Notes: generated by a model from the letters alone, not told the origin. A stretch of DNA of 32,816 nucleotides from an uncultured Bacteroidota bacterium (GCA_937870795.1 CALMWS010000002.1:1-32816); one strand, 5' to 3'. Positions 1-8,587 are shown, counted from the stretch's first letter. Numbers and translations are program-made.

Positions 1-1227
1 AAAGCCTTCCGCAACCGCCAGGGTCATGAGGTATTGGATCAGCACATCAAAAGAGCGGATGTAGGGAATGCGTTCTTCGAGTTCCTGATTTTCGATCGAT
101 GTGCGCAGGGCTGCTGCTTCAATGAGTTCGAGGGAGTGGGTGGGTACAAAATAAATGTGGCTATCGGCTCCCGGCTGGTGGCCGCTTCGGCCGGCTCTTT
201 GAATAAACCGGGCTACACCTTTGGGACTGCCAATTTGAACGATGGCTTCAACCGGCCTAAAGTCCACACCCAAGTCGAGGCTCGATGTGCATACCACTGC
301 TTTGAGTCGGCCGTCGTATAAAGCGTCTTCTACCCACTCGCGCAGGTCTTTGCTTATGGAGCCATGGTGCATGGCAATCTGGCCAGCAAGCTCAATATCT
401 GCTTCGAGGAGTTGCTGGTACCAGATCTCACATTGGGCCCGGGTGTTGGTAAAAATAAGGGTGGACTTATATCGATGGATGATGGGTAAGACCTGGTGGA
501 GCATGCGGATGCCCAAATGGCCTGCCCAAGGGTATTTTTCAACTTCTGCGGGAATGATAGAAACGACATCGATTTTTTTATAGATATCTGCCACAATGCA
601 AACTGCTTCGCTGTATTTACAGCCGTGGAGTACCTCAATGGCTTCCTGCATATTGCCAATGGTGGCAGAGATGCCCCATACCCGGAGGGCAGGAAAAAGA
701 AATTTAAAACGGGCCAAAAGCAGTTCGGTTTGAACACCTCTTTTGCTGCCCACCAGTTCGTGCCATTCATCCACCACCACCGCTTTGAGGCCTTTGAAAA
801 AACCGTGGTTGCCCTTGGTTGCCAACATGACATGGATGCTCTCAGGCGTGGTGATGAGGATTTGAGGCGGATTTTCCCATTGTTTTTTGCGTTGGGTTGT
901 GGTAGTATCGCCCGATCTTACTTCTACCCGCCAATTGAGACCCAGCCCTTTGATGGCTCTTTCGGAGGCGAGGCAAATCTCTTTGGCTAGTGCCCGTATA
1001 GGAGTGATCCAAATGAGTTGAAGTCCTTTATGATCGCCGGTTTGCATGGCATCCAGCAAGACAGGGATGACAAGAGAATAGGTTTTGCCACTGCCGGTAG
1101 GTGCATTGACAAGGCCCGACCTCCCGGAAAGATAGGCCAGCCAGGTTTGACGCTGGAAATCAAAGACCTTCCATCCATTGGCATCAAACCATTGGTTGGC
1201 GGGTGATATGTCGATGGGTGGCTTCAG
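1..1227 (-). CDS. Ligase-associated DEXH-box DNA helicase (Lhr-like), C-terminal part missing
   Basis: This is a superfamily 2 DNA helicase of the Lhr type, which in Bacteroidota usually sits with an ATP-dependent DNA ligase and a beta-CASP nuclease in a DNA-repair cluster. Reading frame is open from the stop at 1251-1249 to the window start. Visible motifs in order are: motif I APTGSGKT, motif Ia ITPIRALAKE, motif II VVDEWHEL (the DEXH box), motif III WGISATIG, a second RecA fold with LIFTNTRAQ, then CTSSLDLGVDF and QRAGRSGHQPG (motif VI). The winged-helix and Lhr C-terminal domains lie beyond the window. No ATG, GTG or TTG exists between the upstream stop and motif I, so the start shown (CTG at 1227) is a guess; ATC or ATA codons nearby are equally possible. 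The rhomboid gene is divergent and starts only 80 bp away. Family assignment is firm, start is not. Confidence 0.85.
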   Translation of the reverse strand, partial: MKPPIDISPANQWFDANGWKVFDFQRQTWLAYLSGRSGLVNAPTGSGKTYSLVIPVLLDAMQTGDHKGLQLIWITPIRALAKEICLASERAIKGLGLNWRVEVRSGDTTTTQRKKQWENPPQILITTPESIHVMLATKGNHGFFKGLKAVVVDEWHELVGSKRGVQTELLLARFKFLFPALRVWGISATIGNMQEAIEVLHGCKYSEAVCIVADIYKKIDVVSIIPAEVEKYPWAGHLGIRMLHQVLPIIHRYKSTLIFTNTRAQCEIWYQQLLEADIELAGQIAMHHGSISKDLREWVEDALYDGRLKAVVCTSSLDLGVDFRPVEAIVQIGSPKGVARFIQRAGRSGHQPGADSHIYFVPTHSLELIEAAALRTSIENQELEERIPYIRSFDVLIQYLMTLAVAEGF

Positions 1228-1276
1228 TTGGTATATTGGATGATAGAACTACAATACTGATTTGACTTTTTTGGTT

Positions 1277-1284
1277 TATTTTTG
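1277..1284 (+). promoter_or_regulatory. Bacteroidota -7 promoter element for the rhomboid gene
   Basis: TATTTTTG matches the Bacteroidota -7 consensus TAnnTTTG exactly and lies 22 bases before the ATG at 1307. No convincing -33 TTTG is seen at the usual spacing of about 19. Its position inside the longer reading frame that begins at TTG 1262 argues for the ATG start. Confidence 0.45.
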
Positions 1285-1306
1285 GCACCAATTAAAATTG
1301 GGATTA

Positions 1307-1852
1307 ATGAGGCTAAAATACAATTCACCGGTCATACTTTCGTATGCACTGATCTGCACATTTGTATTTTTTCTTGACAGGGTTACAGGCAATGCCATCA
1401 TGAAAATGTTTACCCTGTACAATGAAACCAATTTTCTCAACCCCCTGGCTCTATTCCGACTGGTAAGCCACATTGCAGGCCATGTTTCTTTAGAACACTT
1501 ATTGGGCAACATGACATTTGTGTTGCTACTTGGTCCCATTGTTGAAGAAAAATATGGTTCTTCCAAAACCCTCATCATGTTGATTGCAACGGCGGTCATT
1601 ATAGCCATTCTCAACATTTTGTTTTTACCCACCGGATTGATTGGTGCCAGTGGCATTGTATTTATGCTCATTGTATTGGTGTCTTTTACCAATGTAGAAG
1701 ATGGTCAGATTCCACTTACCTTTATTTTGATTGCGCTGCTGTTTGTTGGCAAGGAGGTGATCAATGGTATATGGGACGACGGTATTTCGCAGTTTGCGCA
1801 CATACTTGGAGGAGCCTGTGGGGCCATATTTGGATTTACCTCCAAAAGATAA
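1307..1852 (+). CDS. Rhomboid family intramembrane serine protease
   Basis: A 181-residue multi-pass membrane protein with the rhomboid catalytic layout. It has EHLLGN (His64, Asn68, the oxyanion pair in helix 2), GASG with nucleophile Ser115, and AHILGG with catalytic His165. About six hydrophobic segments fit the compact bacterial core with no extra domain. Rhomboids cut membrane helices of substrate proteins within the bilayer; the substrate here is unknown. I chose ATG 1307 over TTG 1262 because a -7 promoter element overlaps the extra codons and because the residues before Met1 do not look like a rhomboid N-terminus. The stop abuts the stop of the convergent acetyltransferase gene with no base between. 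Active-site residues are all present, so it should be an active protease. Confidence 0.88.
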   Translation: MRLKYNSPVILSYALICTFVFFLDRVTGNAIMKMFTLYNETNFLNPLALFRLVSHIAGHVSLEHLLGNMTFVLLLGPIVEEKYGSSKTLIMLIATAVIIAILNILFLPTGLIGASGIVFMLIVLVSFTNVEDGQIPLTFILIALLFVGKEVINGIWDDGISQFAHILGGACGAIFGFTSKR

Positions 1853-2308
1853 TCAGGCATACAAAATCATGGCCTTGTGGGGGATATCGTCTTCAAGGTA
1901 TTCTTCTCCTATGGCAACAAAGCCCAGTGCTTCGTAAAAGGGAAGTGCATAACACTGTGCCGATATTTTAATGGGCATGTCCGGATAAAGCTGTCTGGTT
2001 AACGAGATAGCAGCAACCATCAATTTTTTGCCAGCCCCTTTGCCTCTCACTTCTAATGAGGTGATTACCCTTCCTATGGATGCATAACCTTTGTAAGAAA
2101 GATCAGGAGGCAGGATGCGACAATAAGCTTCAATCCGACCCTCCGGAGATTCAAACCACATATGCATACAAAAAGGATCTTTGCCATCAAGATCCTGGTA
2201 AGGACAATTTTGCTCTACCACAAAAACTTCTATCCTGAGTTGAAGCAGTGCATACAGCTTTTGAGCAGATAGATCGTTGAATGTACTGTGAAAAACAGGA
2301 GACTCCAT
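1853..2308 (-). CDS. elaA: ElaA-like GNAT family N-acetyltransferase
   Basis: A 151-residue GNAT acetyltransferase that resembles ElaA. The N-terminus carries the ElaA hallmark segment LQLRIEVFVVEQNCPYQDLD (residues about 18-37), followed by GRVITSLEVRGKGAGKKLM, the acetyl-CoA pyrophosphate loop of motif A (R/Q-x-x-G-x-G/A), and by FYEALGFVAIGEEYLEDDIPH near the end. The acceptor substrate of ElaA proteins is not well established. The ATG at 2308 shares its A with the TGA stop of the upstream EEP-fold gene (TGATG), which indicates translational coupling; a longer frame reaching 2416 would run back into that gene and its extra residues do not fit the family. It is the last gene of a three-gene minus-strand unit. 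Confidence 0.87.
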   Translation of the reverse strand: MESPVFHSTFNDLSAQKLYALLQLRIEVFVVEQNCPYQDLDGKDPFCMHMWFESPEGRIEAYCRILPPDLSYKGYASIGRVITSLEVRGKGAGKKLMVAAISLTRQLYPDMPIKISAQCYALPFYEALGFVAIGEEYLEDDIPHKAMILYA

Positions 2309-3306
2309 CAATAAAACTTGTGAACCGATTTGGCATGATCCAGATTTTGCTGGAAGGCTGCGTAAATGCCAATTCTGTCTTTTCTCGACAACATGAGGTC
2401 TTTGAGGGCTACACACTGCAGGTCTTCTGCATAAAAGACGTGGTCAAAGGGAGCGCGAAAGGATGCCGGAATCACATCTTTTCTCGAATTGCGCAGGTGG
2501 GTGGTTTCACGAAACTGGCGAATTTCATCCGACCAGTATACCATGTTGAATTCACCCAAAACGATGGTCTTTTTGGGGTGGGCAAGCACAAAATGGCTGA
2601 TGTTTTTCATCTGAGTTCTGGCCAGGGTGAGGCTGTTGCCGTTGAGGGAGGGGGTGAGATAGGTGGATACCAGGTTGTAGCTTTGTCCGTTTTTGATTAC
2701 TTCAAGGGCCACATCAAAAGCATAAGAGCCACTGAGTGTATCGGTGATGCGAATGGGATAACGTGAATAAAATGCTTTGCCATAGGGATCAATTCTTACC
2801 GACTGGTAGTGGTGTGGATAGTTGGCAGCCAGCGCCGTTTGGAGAATAGAAGCCCATTCGGGAGTGAGTTCCTGGAATGAAATCAAGTCAACATCCGTTT
2901 TTTTAAGCTGCTCAATCATAGCCTGGTCTTCATACACATTGCTGAGGTTGATGTGGCAAACCGAAATTTTTTCGGTGTAATTGTCTTTGGGATAAATGAG
3001 TTCTCCATTGCTTTGATTTTTAATAAAAACACACAAAACAGCACAAGCTGCAAAACTCATGAGCATGAGCTTTTCAAAGCCGGTAAACAAAAAAAGGAAG
3101 CCCAGTGCAAATAAACCCAGCATGATGTGCAGTAAGTATGCAGAGAGCTGTCTGACAAATAACACTTCAGGTCCTGCTATAATCAGGGCAATAAACAGCA
3201 ACATGGTCAACATAAAACCATAGTGTACCAGCCGGTGATTGAGAAGTGTCTTCAGTATTGCTGAAATTAAGTCCGTAAAATTAGTCAATAAAATCGGCAA
3301 GTACAC
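2308..3306 (-). CDS. Membrane-anchored endonuclease/exonuclease/phosphatase-fold protein with altered active site
   Basis: A 332-residue protein with two or three hydrophobic helices (about residues 31-95) and then an EEP (DNase I-like) domain that should face the periplasm. EEP landmarks are HINLSN (Asn120), SFQEL (metal ligand Glu146), VLGEFNM (Glu252, Asn254) and FDHVFY (Asp288, His289). Several catalytic positions appear changed by my visual alignment: the usual THL has Tyr216 (STYLTP), the usual GDFN or GDLN has Glu252, and the C-terminal SDH that precedes the last strand reads KDR (Arg311, then IGIYAAF). This suggests a pseudo-enzyme or a changed mechanism. The start overlaps the end of the lamin-tail gene by 26 bp and its stop overlaps the elaA-like start by one base. 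Lamin-tail domains and EEP domains are known to be associated in bacteria. ATG 3306 is the best start, though Met32 or Met35 are possible. Confidence 0.8.
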   Translation of the reverse strand: MYLPILLTNFTDLISAILKTLLNHRLVHYGFMLTMLLFIALIIAGPEVLFVRQLSAYLLHIMLGLFALGFLFLFTGFEKLMLMSFAACAVLCVFIKNQSNGELIYPKDNYTEKISVCHINLSNVYEDQAMIEQLKKTDVDLISFQELTPEWASILQTALAANYPHHYQSVRIDPYGKAFYSRYPIRITDTLSGSYAFDVALEVIKNGQSYNLVSTYLTPSLNGNSLTLARTQMKNISHFVLAHPKKTIVLGEFNMVYWSDEIRQFRETTHLRNSRKDVIPASFRAPFDHVFYAEDLQCVALKDLMLSRKDRIGIYAAFQQNLDHAKSVHKFY

Positions 3307-5860
3307 AATCTTTTTTGATCCTTATTACCTGGCCATCAGGATGAAAGAGTGTGCCTGTAATGATGTAAATGCCCAGCATTTCCGGCTTTCCCAGATCATT
3401 GGTACCATCCCAGCTAAGGAAGCCGGTCTGACCCAATAACTCGTTGTTTGTCAGGTTTTTTACTTTGTAACCATCAGAACTGTAAATTGAGAGTTGTGCA
3501 ATGTAGCCAGGCTTGTCTAAAGCATATTGCAGCATGAGTAGATCATCATGTCCGTCCTGATTGGGTGAAAACACTTTTTTTGGCAGGAAAAAGGCCTCTG
3601 ATCCCATGGAACCGCTAAAGAAATTGCTGTTTTGATAGCCCGGACTTGCATAGCCCCCGGCTTGTGAGGCCGATGCCCAGTTGAACCGGCCATTTTCAAA
3701 GGGCTTTAACCCAATTTTTTCAAGGCTTACACCCTTACGGTCTTCTTTGTCAATCAAAACATGGTGACGCTCTTCATCGTAAGAAAATGAGTCAAGGAGT
3801 TCCCCGGCATTATTATAAATCATCACAATCCCATAATCTGCGTTTAAGGCGGGGAGGTCATTTTGTAAAAACAAAGCAGAAGCAGGAATAGGATACGCCA
3901 ATTTCAGAGAAAGTATGTCTTTGGAAATGGCTACATATCTGCCGGCAGCAAGCACAAAATGACTGCCAATACTTTCTGTCTGGCCATTGTCTACATTGGT
4001 GATCAACAAGTTGCGCAATTGAATGTTTTTTGTGCTTGCGTTGTAGAGTTCAACAAAATCCGAAACGGGAGAATTAGGGTTAAACAATACTTCGGTTAAT
4101 ACCAAATCCCCTTGCACAGGTACATCTCCATATTCGAAGAAGAGCAGGGTATCTCGCATCCCATTTTGATTTTTGTCTTTTAGACCGGTAATTTTTATTT
4201 TGTAAGCCAGGCTTGCTTCTAAATCTGACAACAACGAGAGCAGTATTTGTTTTTTATCCACAGTAACCGCGGCCAACGCTATTGGCATATTGGAGGTGGT
4301 CACGACCTCAAAACCGGCCATTGTAACTGCGCTTATTAAGTCGTCTGCCACTAGTATAATTTGACGTTTGTTCAAGGCTTCTACACCTAAAATGGAAGGA
4401 GCCATAGAATCTGCACTCACAGCATTGGCATAGCCCGGACTGGCGTATGATGTAGAAGCGTCGCCAGAAATCCAATTATTAGCATTGTTTAGAAATGGGA
4501 CGAGCACCGCTTTTTCAAGGCTCACCCCTTCGGTGTTTTTACTTGTTACATCGAGGGTATGCATTTTGTCGGAATAGGTGAAACTATCCAACAGTACGCC
4601 TTTGCTTGAGATAAGCTGCACACTTCCTTTATCATTGTTGAAAGCGGGCAGGGCTTGTTGAAAGACTTCTGCATTAAAATCCACATGGTAGGTTTCTGCC
4701 AGCTGAGCCGAATTAGGGGTGTAAGCGCGGAATTTGCCCGGCAAAAGCGGTTGTCTGTCATTAATGGTGACCATTTGTCCGTTGAGGTTATTGGCAATTC
4801 GCAGGCTGTCGATGCTGAGGGCCGAGCCCGAGGCATTGTAAACCTCGATGAAGTCACTGTGATTTACGTATGGATCAAAGAGGATTTCAGATAAAACCAA
4901 CTCTCCTACACGAGGACTTCTGGTAAATGTAAGTTTTAACTCGTAGTTTGAGAGGGTGTTGCCAGATGGGTCTGAGATTGCCGAGACACGGAGCAACAGC
5001 GTATCTTCGTTGGGAAAGCCATTGGCATAATATAGCATGACCCGGTCTTCACTACCGTTGAAATTAACTGTGTTGGGGTGAAGAGAGGTTGCTAATACAT
5101 AGTTGTTGGAGTTGAGGGCAGAGATGGCAGAAACGGGCTCATCAAAAATCACCTCAATGTGATTTTCGTCTTTGATCGAAGCACTCAGGATGGAGGGAGC
5201 GAGCGTATCGGCCACCAGACCAGCCACCCCGAGGTTGTCGAACACAAATTTGTCCTTCCTGCTTGTGGTAAAAGTACACTCTACACCAAAAAAAGAAGCA
5301 GATTCGGGTAGCAAACGGCTGTCTGTGACGCCAAATGCATCTTCATAGCTGCCGTTGTAATCATAGTCTGCGTAACAGGCAAAAGTCCCACCTTTGTTGT
5401 AAACGATTTTGACCCTTGCGGCTGCAGGATCTGTTGAAAAAGCGCCCTCTCTTCCTGAGGCGAGTAGAGTGGTTTTTCCATTTTCACTGCTGTAAAGCCG
5501 CAAAGCATCGGCGCTTCCGTTTTCACCGGCCTGGATGAAGTAAGCCCTCCCTTCTGCGGGATTGGCCGACTGGCTCATGAAATAGACCCGTGCAAAATTG
5601 GAGGCGCTGGGGCTGAATTCGAGGTTTAAGTCAAAAACGGCGGTAAAACTATCAGGATAGACCAACTGGGTATATAAGTAAGCCACACCACCGGCCGGAG
5701 CATTCAAGCGCAGCTTGTTTTGTGGATCTACCGTGAATAAAGTAGTGTTTCCCAACCATTTAGGGTTGGCGACGAAGTCTCCATCATTAAAGCTATCGAA
5801 AAATTGAGCGTTCAGGGAGACAACGTGCAATACTAAAAGTAGCAGTACGTTATTTCTCAT
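3281..5860 (-). CDS. Secreted protein with two lamin-tail domains and a CHU_C/FlgD-like C-terminus
   Basis: An 859-residue exported protein. Residues 1-18 form a signal peptide ending ...VVSLNA. Residues 20-215 form a beta-rich lectin- or laminin-G-like region, 220-315 an Ig-like domain (SbsA type), about 318-435 a lamin-tail domain (LVLSEILFDP, then SDFIEVYN), 485-580 a second Ig-like domain and 584-710 a second lamin-tail domain (LVLTEVLFNP, then SDFVELYN). Each lamin-tail copy is followed by GVSLEK and YASPGY. The end (about 755-859) begins FSPNQDGHDD and contains SWDGTNDLG, as in CHU_C gliding-motility-associated or FlgD-like domains that act as type IX secretion signals. It is therefore probably a surface or released protein. 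It heads a minus-strand operon with the EEP-fold protein and an acetyltransferase. The function of bacterial lamin-tail proteins is not settled. Confidence 0.85.
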   Translation of the reverse strand: MRNNVLLLLVLHVVSLNAQFFDSFNDGDFVANPKWLGNTTLFTVDPQNKLRLNAPAGGVAYLYTQLVYPDSFTAVFDLNLEFSPSASNFARVYFMSQSANPAEGRAYFIQAGENGSADALRLYSSENGKTTLLASGREGAFSTDPAAARVKIVYNKGGTFACYADYDYNGSYEDAFGVTDSRLLPESASFFGVECTFTTSRKDKFVFDNLGVAGLVADTLAPSILSASIKDENHIEVIFDEPVSAISALNSNNYVLATSLHPNTVNFNGSEDRVMLYYANGFPNEDTLLLRVSAISDPSGNTLSNYELKLTFTRSPRVGELVLSEILFDPYVNHSDFIEVYNASGSALSIDSLRIANNLNGQMVTINDRQPLLPGKFRAYTPNSAQLAETYHVDFNAEVFQQALPAFNNDKGSVQLISSKGVLLDSFTYSDKMHTLDVTSKNTEGVSLEKAVLVPFLNNANNWISGDASTSYASPGYANAVSADSMAPSILGVEALNKRQIILVADDLISAVTMAGFEVVTTSNMPIALAAVTVDKKQILLSLLSDLEASLAYKIKITGLKDKNQNGMRDTLLFFEYGDVPVQGDLVLTEVLFNPNSPVSDFVELYNASTKNIQLRNLLITNVDNGQTESIGSHFVLAAGRYVAISKDILSLKLAYPIPASALFLQNDLPALNADYGIVMIYNNAGELLDSFSYDEERHHVLIDKEDRKGVSLEKIGLKPFENGRFNWASASQAGGYASPGYQNSNFFSGSMGSEAFFLPKKVFSPNQDGHDDLLMLQYALDKPGYIAQLSIYSSDGYKVKNLTNNELLGQTGFLSWDGTNDLGKPEMLGIYIITGTLFHPDGQVIRIKKDCVLADFID

Positions 5861-5893
5861 GGAATAAAATTAATAAATTTTTGCGGCAAATCC

Positions 5894-5901
5894 TATATTT
5901 G
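5894..5901 (+). promoter_or_regulatory. Bacteroidota -7 promoter element for asd
   Basis: TATATTTG fits TAnnTTTG exactly. It lies 64 bases before the asd ATG in the 105-bp divergent gap, giving a leader of about 60 bases. A TTTG at 5880-5883 is only 10 bases upstream, closer than the usual -33 spacing. Confidence 0.45.
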
Positions 5902-5965
5902 CGCCACTTTTTTTTGTTGCCGGTCATGAGACAGGGGTAAAAAGGCAAAAAAACACATAAATTCA

Positions 5966-6967
5966 ATGAAATTAGCAGTTGTAGGCGTTACAGGCCTGGT
6001 TGGTACCGTGATGAACCAGGTATTGGAGGAAGAAAACCTTCCTATTACCGAATATTTACCGGTAGCGAGTGCCAAGTCTGTAGGTAAGGATATTGAATTT
6101 ATGGGAAAAAACTACACCATTTTGGGCATGGAAGAAGCCGTGGCGGCCAAACCGGATGTGGCTATCTTTTCAGCAGGAGGTTCTGTTTCACTGGAATGGG
6201 CCCCAAAATTTGCTGCAGTTGGCTGCACTGTGGTGGACAACTCTTCTGCCTGGAGAATGGATGCCGACAAAAAGCTGGTTGTACCCGAAATCAATGCCGC
6301 ACAACTGGGTCCGGAGGATAAAATAATTGCCAACCCCAATTGTTCGACCATACAAATGGTGATGGCATTGGCACCATTACATGCCAAATATGGTATCAAG
6401 CGCATAGTGGTTTCAACGTACCAGTCGTTTACAGGTACAGGCGCCAAGGCAGTTGCCCAATATGAGGCGGAAAGAGATGGTAAGTCTTTGGAAAAGAGCC
6501 AAATGGCCTATCATTATCCCATTTTTGAAAATTGTATTCCACAGTGCGATGTTTTTACCGAAAATGGATACACCAAGGAGGAAATGAAGCTGGTCAATGA
6601 AACCCAAAAGATTTTGTCCGATGCAACCATTAAGGTGACAGCCACCGCAGTGAGGGTACCTGTCGACGGGGGGCATTCTGAGAGTGTAAACGTAACTTTT
6701 AGTCGGGATTTTGAACTCGATGAGGTAAGAAAATTGTTGAAAGAAACAGCAGGCATTGTGGTACTGGATGATACCTCAAAGTTTGAGTATCCCATGCCGC
6801 TTTTTGCCAAAAATAAAAATGAAGTTTTTGTGGGTCGTCTCAGGAGGGATGAATCTGCATCAAATTCGTTGAATATGTGGATAGTAGCTGACAACCTAAG
6901 GAAGGGGGCGGCTACAAATGCCATACAAATTGTAAAAAATTTAATAGAACGAAAGCTGATTGGCTAA
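5966..6967 (+). CDS. asd: Aspartate-semialdehyde dehydrogenase
   Basis: Aspartate-semialdehyde dehydrogenase reduces aspartyl-4-phosphate to aspartate 4-semialdehyde with NADPH, the branch point to lysine/diaminopimelate, threonine and methionine; it acts in the cytoplasm. The 333-residue length is normal. The N-terminal Rossmann motif is GVTGLVG (residues 7-13). The catalytic cysteine is Cys126 in NPNCST, and the catalytic histidine is His237 in GGHSES. Arg and Lys residues for substrate binding occur around SFTGTGAKAV. ATG 5966 gives the typical MKLAVVGVTG start. It is the first plus-strand gene after the divergent lamin-tail operon and carries its own -7 promoter element. metK in the same window also belongs to methionine metabolism, but the two genes are 11 kb apart and not co-transcribed. 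Confidence 0.97.
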   Translation: MKLAVVGVTGLVGTVMNQVLEEENLPITEYLPVASAKSVGKDIEFMGKNYTILGMEEAVAAKPDVAIFSAGGSVSLEWAPKFAAVGCTVVDNSSAWRMDADKKLVVPEINAAQLGPEDKIIANPNCSTIQMVMALAPLHAKYGIKRIVVSTYQSFTGTGAKAVAQYEAERDGKSLEKSQMAYHYPIFENCIPQCDVFTENGYTKEEMKLVNETQKILSDATIKVTATAVRVPVDGGHSESVNVTFSRDFELDEVRKLLKETAGIVVLDDTSKFEYPMPLFAKNKNEVFVGRLRRDESASNSLNMWIVADNLRKGAATNAIQIVKNLIERKLIG

Positions 6968-7037
6968 GTTTTTGCAGTAGCAGATCGTATTCTGCCGTGA
7001 GTATATATTGAATGATTATTTAACTGACAAGTAAAAA

Positions 7038-8567
7038 ATGAAAACGAAAGTAGTTCTGTGGGGAGAAAATGCCCAAAATGAGAAAATCCTGCTGGCAATG
7101 GAACTTTTGGAAAGGGACAACAAAGTAATGCTGTATGTTTTTCCGCTGGAGGTAGCCACCGAAGAATTTTACCAGTCTTTGCTGGATTTATGGAGAGAAG
7201 GAAAACACGTTGATTTTCCACAACCGCATCAGGTTATTGAGCGACCATTGTCTGTGAGCGAAAGTTTGCTGCCAGACGACATCAAAGTAGAAAGAACAGA
7301 CCTCATCAGCAGGGCTCAGGCCGAATGGCACTTTGTGGTGCTGTCTGCCAAGTTGTATGAAATGTACAAGACCGAGCTGGATGAGTTGAAAGATAAAATA
7401 GACAAGTTGTCGGATTACGATGACAAGTTGTGGGCCGAGGCCAAAAGTTTCTGGAGCAAGGTACAGGATCAGGTAAAAGATCAAAACCTCTTTAAAGAGC
7501 ATTCTGCTATATTGAAAGAAAGGACCAACATCCTTTTTGACAAGCTGAAGGACCTTAAAAAGAATCTCCAGAATGAATTTGAAAAAACTTCAGCCGAAGT
7601 TTCTGCCAAATTTATGGAAGAAATCAGGGAGATAGAAGAAAAGCTGGAAAAAGGACTGGGGCTCAAACCATTGTTTGAGCAAATGAAATCCATCCAGGAA
7701 AAGTACTACAAGGCACAAATGACCAAAGACGATCGCAAGAGCGTTTGGGACAAGCTGGATGGTACTTTCAAGGCGTTGAAAGACAAAAAACCGGCAGGAG
7801 GTCCAGCTACCAACAGGGAGCACGACAAATCAAGATTGCAGGCCAGGTATGATGGTCTGGTAGATACCATTGGTAAGATGGAAAAATCCATACAGCGCGA
7901 CAAGCAGGATCTTGATTTCCAGGTTAAAAAGATCGAACAAACCGATGGTCAACTTGAGATGCAAATCAGGAAAGCAAAGTTGAAAATGCTGGAAGAGCGC
8001 ATCAACTCCAAAAATGACAAGCTGCAGGATATGTACAAGGTCAAAAAAGAACTGGAAGATCGCATGTCGAGAGATGAGCAGCGCAAAGCTGTAGAAGATA
8101 AAAGAAATGAAGCCAAAGAGGTGGTTAAGCAAAAAATTGCGAGCAGCATTGAAGCAGCCAAAGAAGAGCGCGAGACCATGGCAGACCTTTTGGAAAATGC
8201 AGCAGCCAGGATCAAAGTAAGCAAGGGCGGCAAAAAAGAATCGTTTATTGATACTATGAAAGAATCCCTTACTGAGACCTTTGAAGACGTGGTAGACACG
8301 GTCAAAGCAGTGGCTGAAGTAGCGGAAGATAAGATAGAAAAAGCAGTTGACAGCCTTGATGATAAGATGGATGTAGCGGAAGACAAGGTGGAATCAGTAC
8401 TGGAAAGTGTAGGAGGCAAGTTGGGCATTACCAAAGAAAAACTGGAAGCCATTGCCGATGCAGTTGAAGATAAGATGGATGCCCTTGAAGACAAGGTAGA
8501 GCAAGCCATTGAATCATTCACTTCTTCAGACGACGATAAAGAAAAGGATTCAGAGAAAGAAGCTTAG
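7038..8567 (+). CDS. Large coiled-coil protein with acidic helical repeats, function unknown
   Basis: A 509-residue protein without signal peptide or membrane segment. I do not recognise a characterised family. Residues 1-90 look globular and mixed alpha/beta (KVVLWGENAQNEKILLAMEL). From about 110 to 400 it is almost entirely charged helix with heptad-like spacing, consistent with a long coiled coil. A segment near 225-255 (KYYKAQMTKDDRKSVWDKLD) resembles DUF349-type helices, but only weakly. Residues 402-495 contain amphipathic acidic helices with a near repeat: 438-457 and 474-493 share the pattern D-x-x-x-DKMD-x-x-EDKVE-x-x-x-ES. The tail is DDDKEKDSEKEA. It starts 70 bases after asd and ends just before a clear intrinsic terminator, so it probably forms the end of its transcript. 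A cytoskeletal, scaffold or stress role is possible but not shown. Confidence 0.8.
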   Translation: MKTKVVLWGENAQNEKILLAMELLERDNKVMLYVFPLEVATEEFYQSLLDLWREGKHVDFPQPHQVIERPLSVSESLLPDDIKVERTDLISRAQAEWHFVVLSAKLYEMYKTELDELKDKIDKLSDYDDKLWAEAKSFWSKVQDQVKDQNLFKEHSAILKERTNILFDKLKDLKKNLQNEFEKTSAEVSAKFMEEIREIEEKLEKGLGLKPLFEQMKSIQEKYYKAQMTKDDRKSVWDKLDGTFKALKDKKPAGGPATNREHDKSRLQARYDGLVDTIGKMEKSIQRDKQDLDFQVKKIEQTDGQLEMQIRKAKLKMLEERINSKNDKLQDMYKVKKELEDRMSRDEQRKAVEDKRNEAKEVVKQKIASSIEAAKEERETMADLLENAAARIKVSKGGKKESFIDTMKESLTETFEDVVDTVKAVAEVAEDKIEKAVDSLDDKMDVAEDKVESVLESVGGKLGITKEKLEAIADAVEDKMDALEDKVEQAIESFTSSDDDKEKDSEKEA

Positions 8568-8587
8568 GTTTTTTTCCAATAACTTAT

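Noticed and set aside
34-990. Plus-strand reading frames over the helicase region.
   Set aside because: They are shadows of the continuous minus-strand helicase frame, which has all helicase motifs.
1262-1306. TTG start for the rhomboid gene giving 15 extra residues.
   Set aside because: A -7 promoter element overlaps this stretch, and ATG 1307 gives a normal rhomboid N-terminus.
5880-5901. TTTG exactly 10 bases before the -7 element, also at metK and the LtaS-like gene, as a special promoter class.
   Set aside because: Three cases in T-rich DNA are too few and the other seven elements lack it; probably chance.
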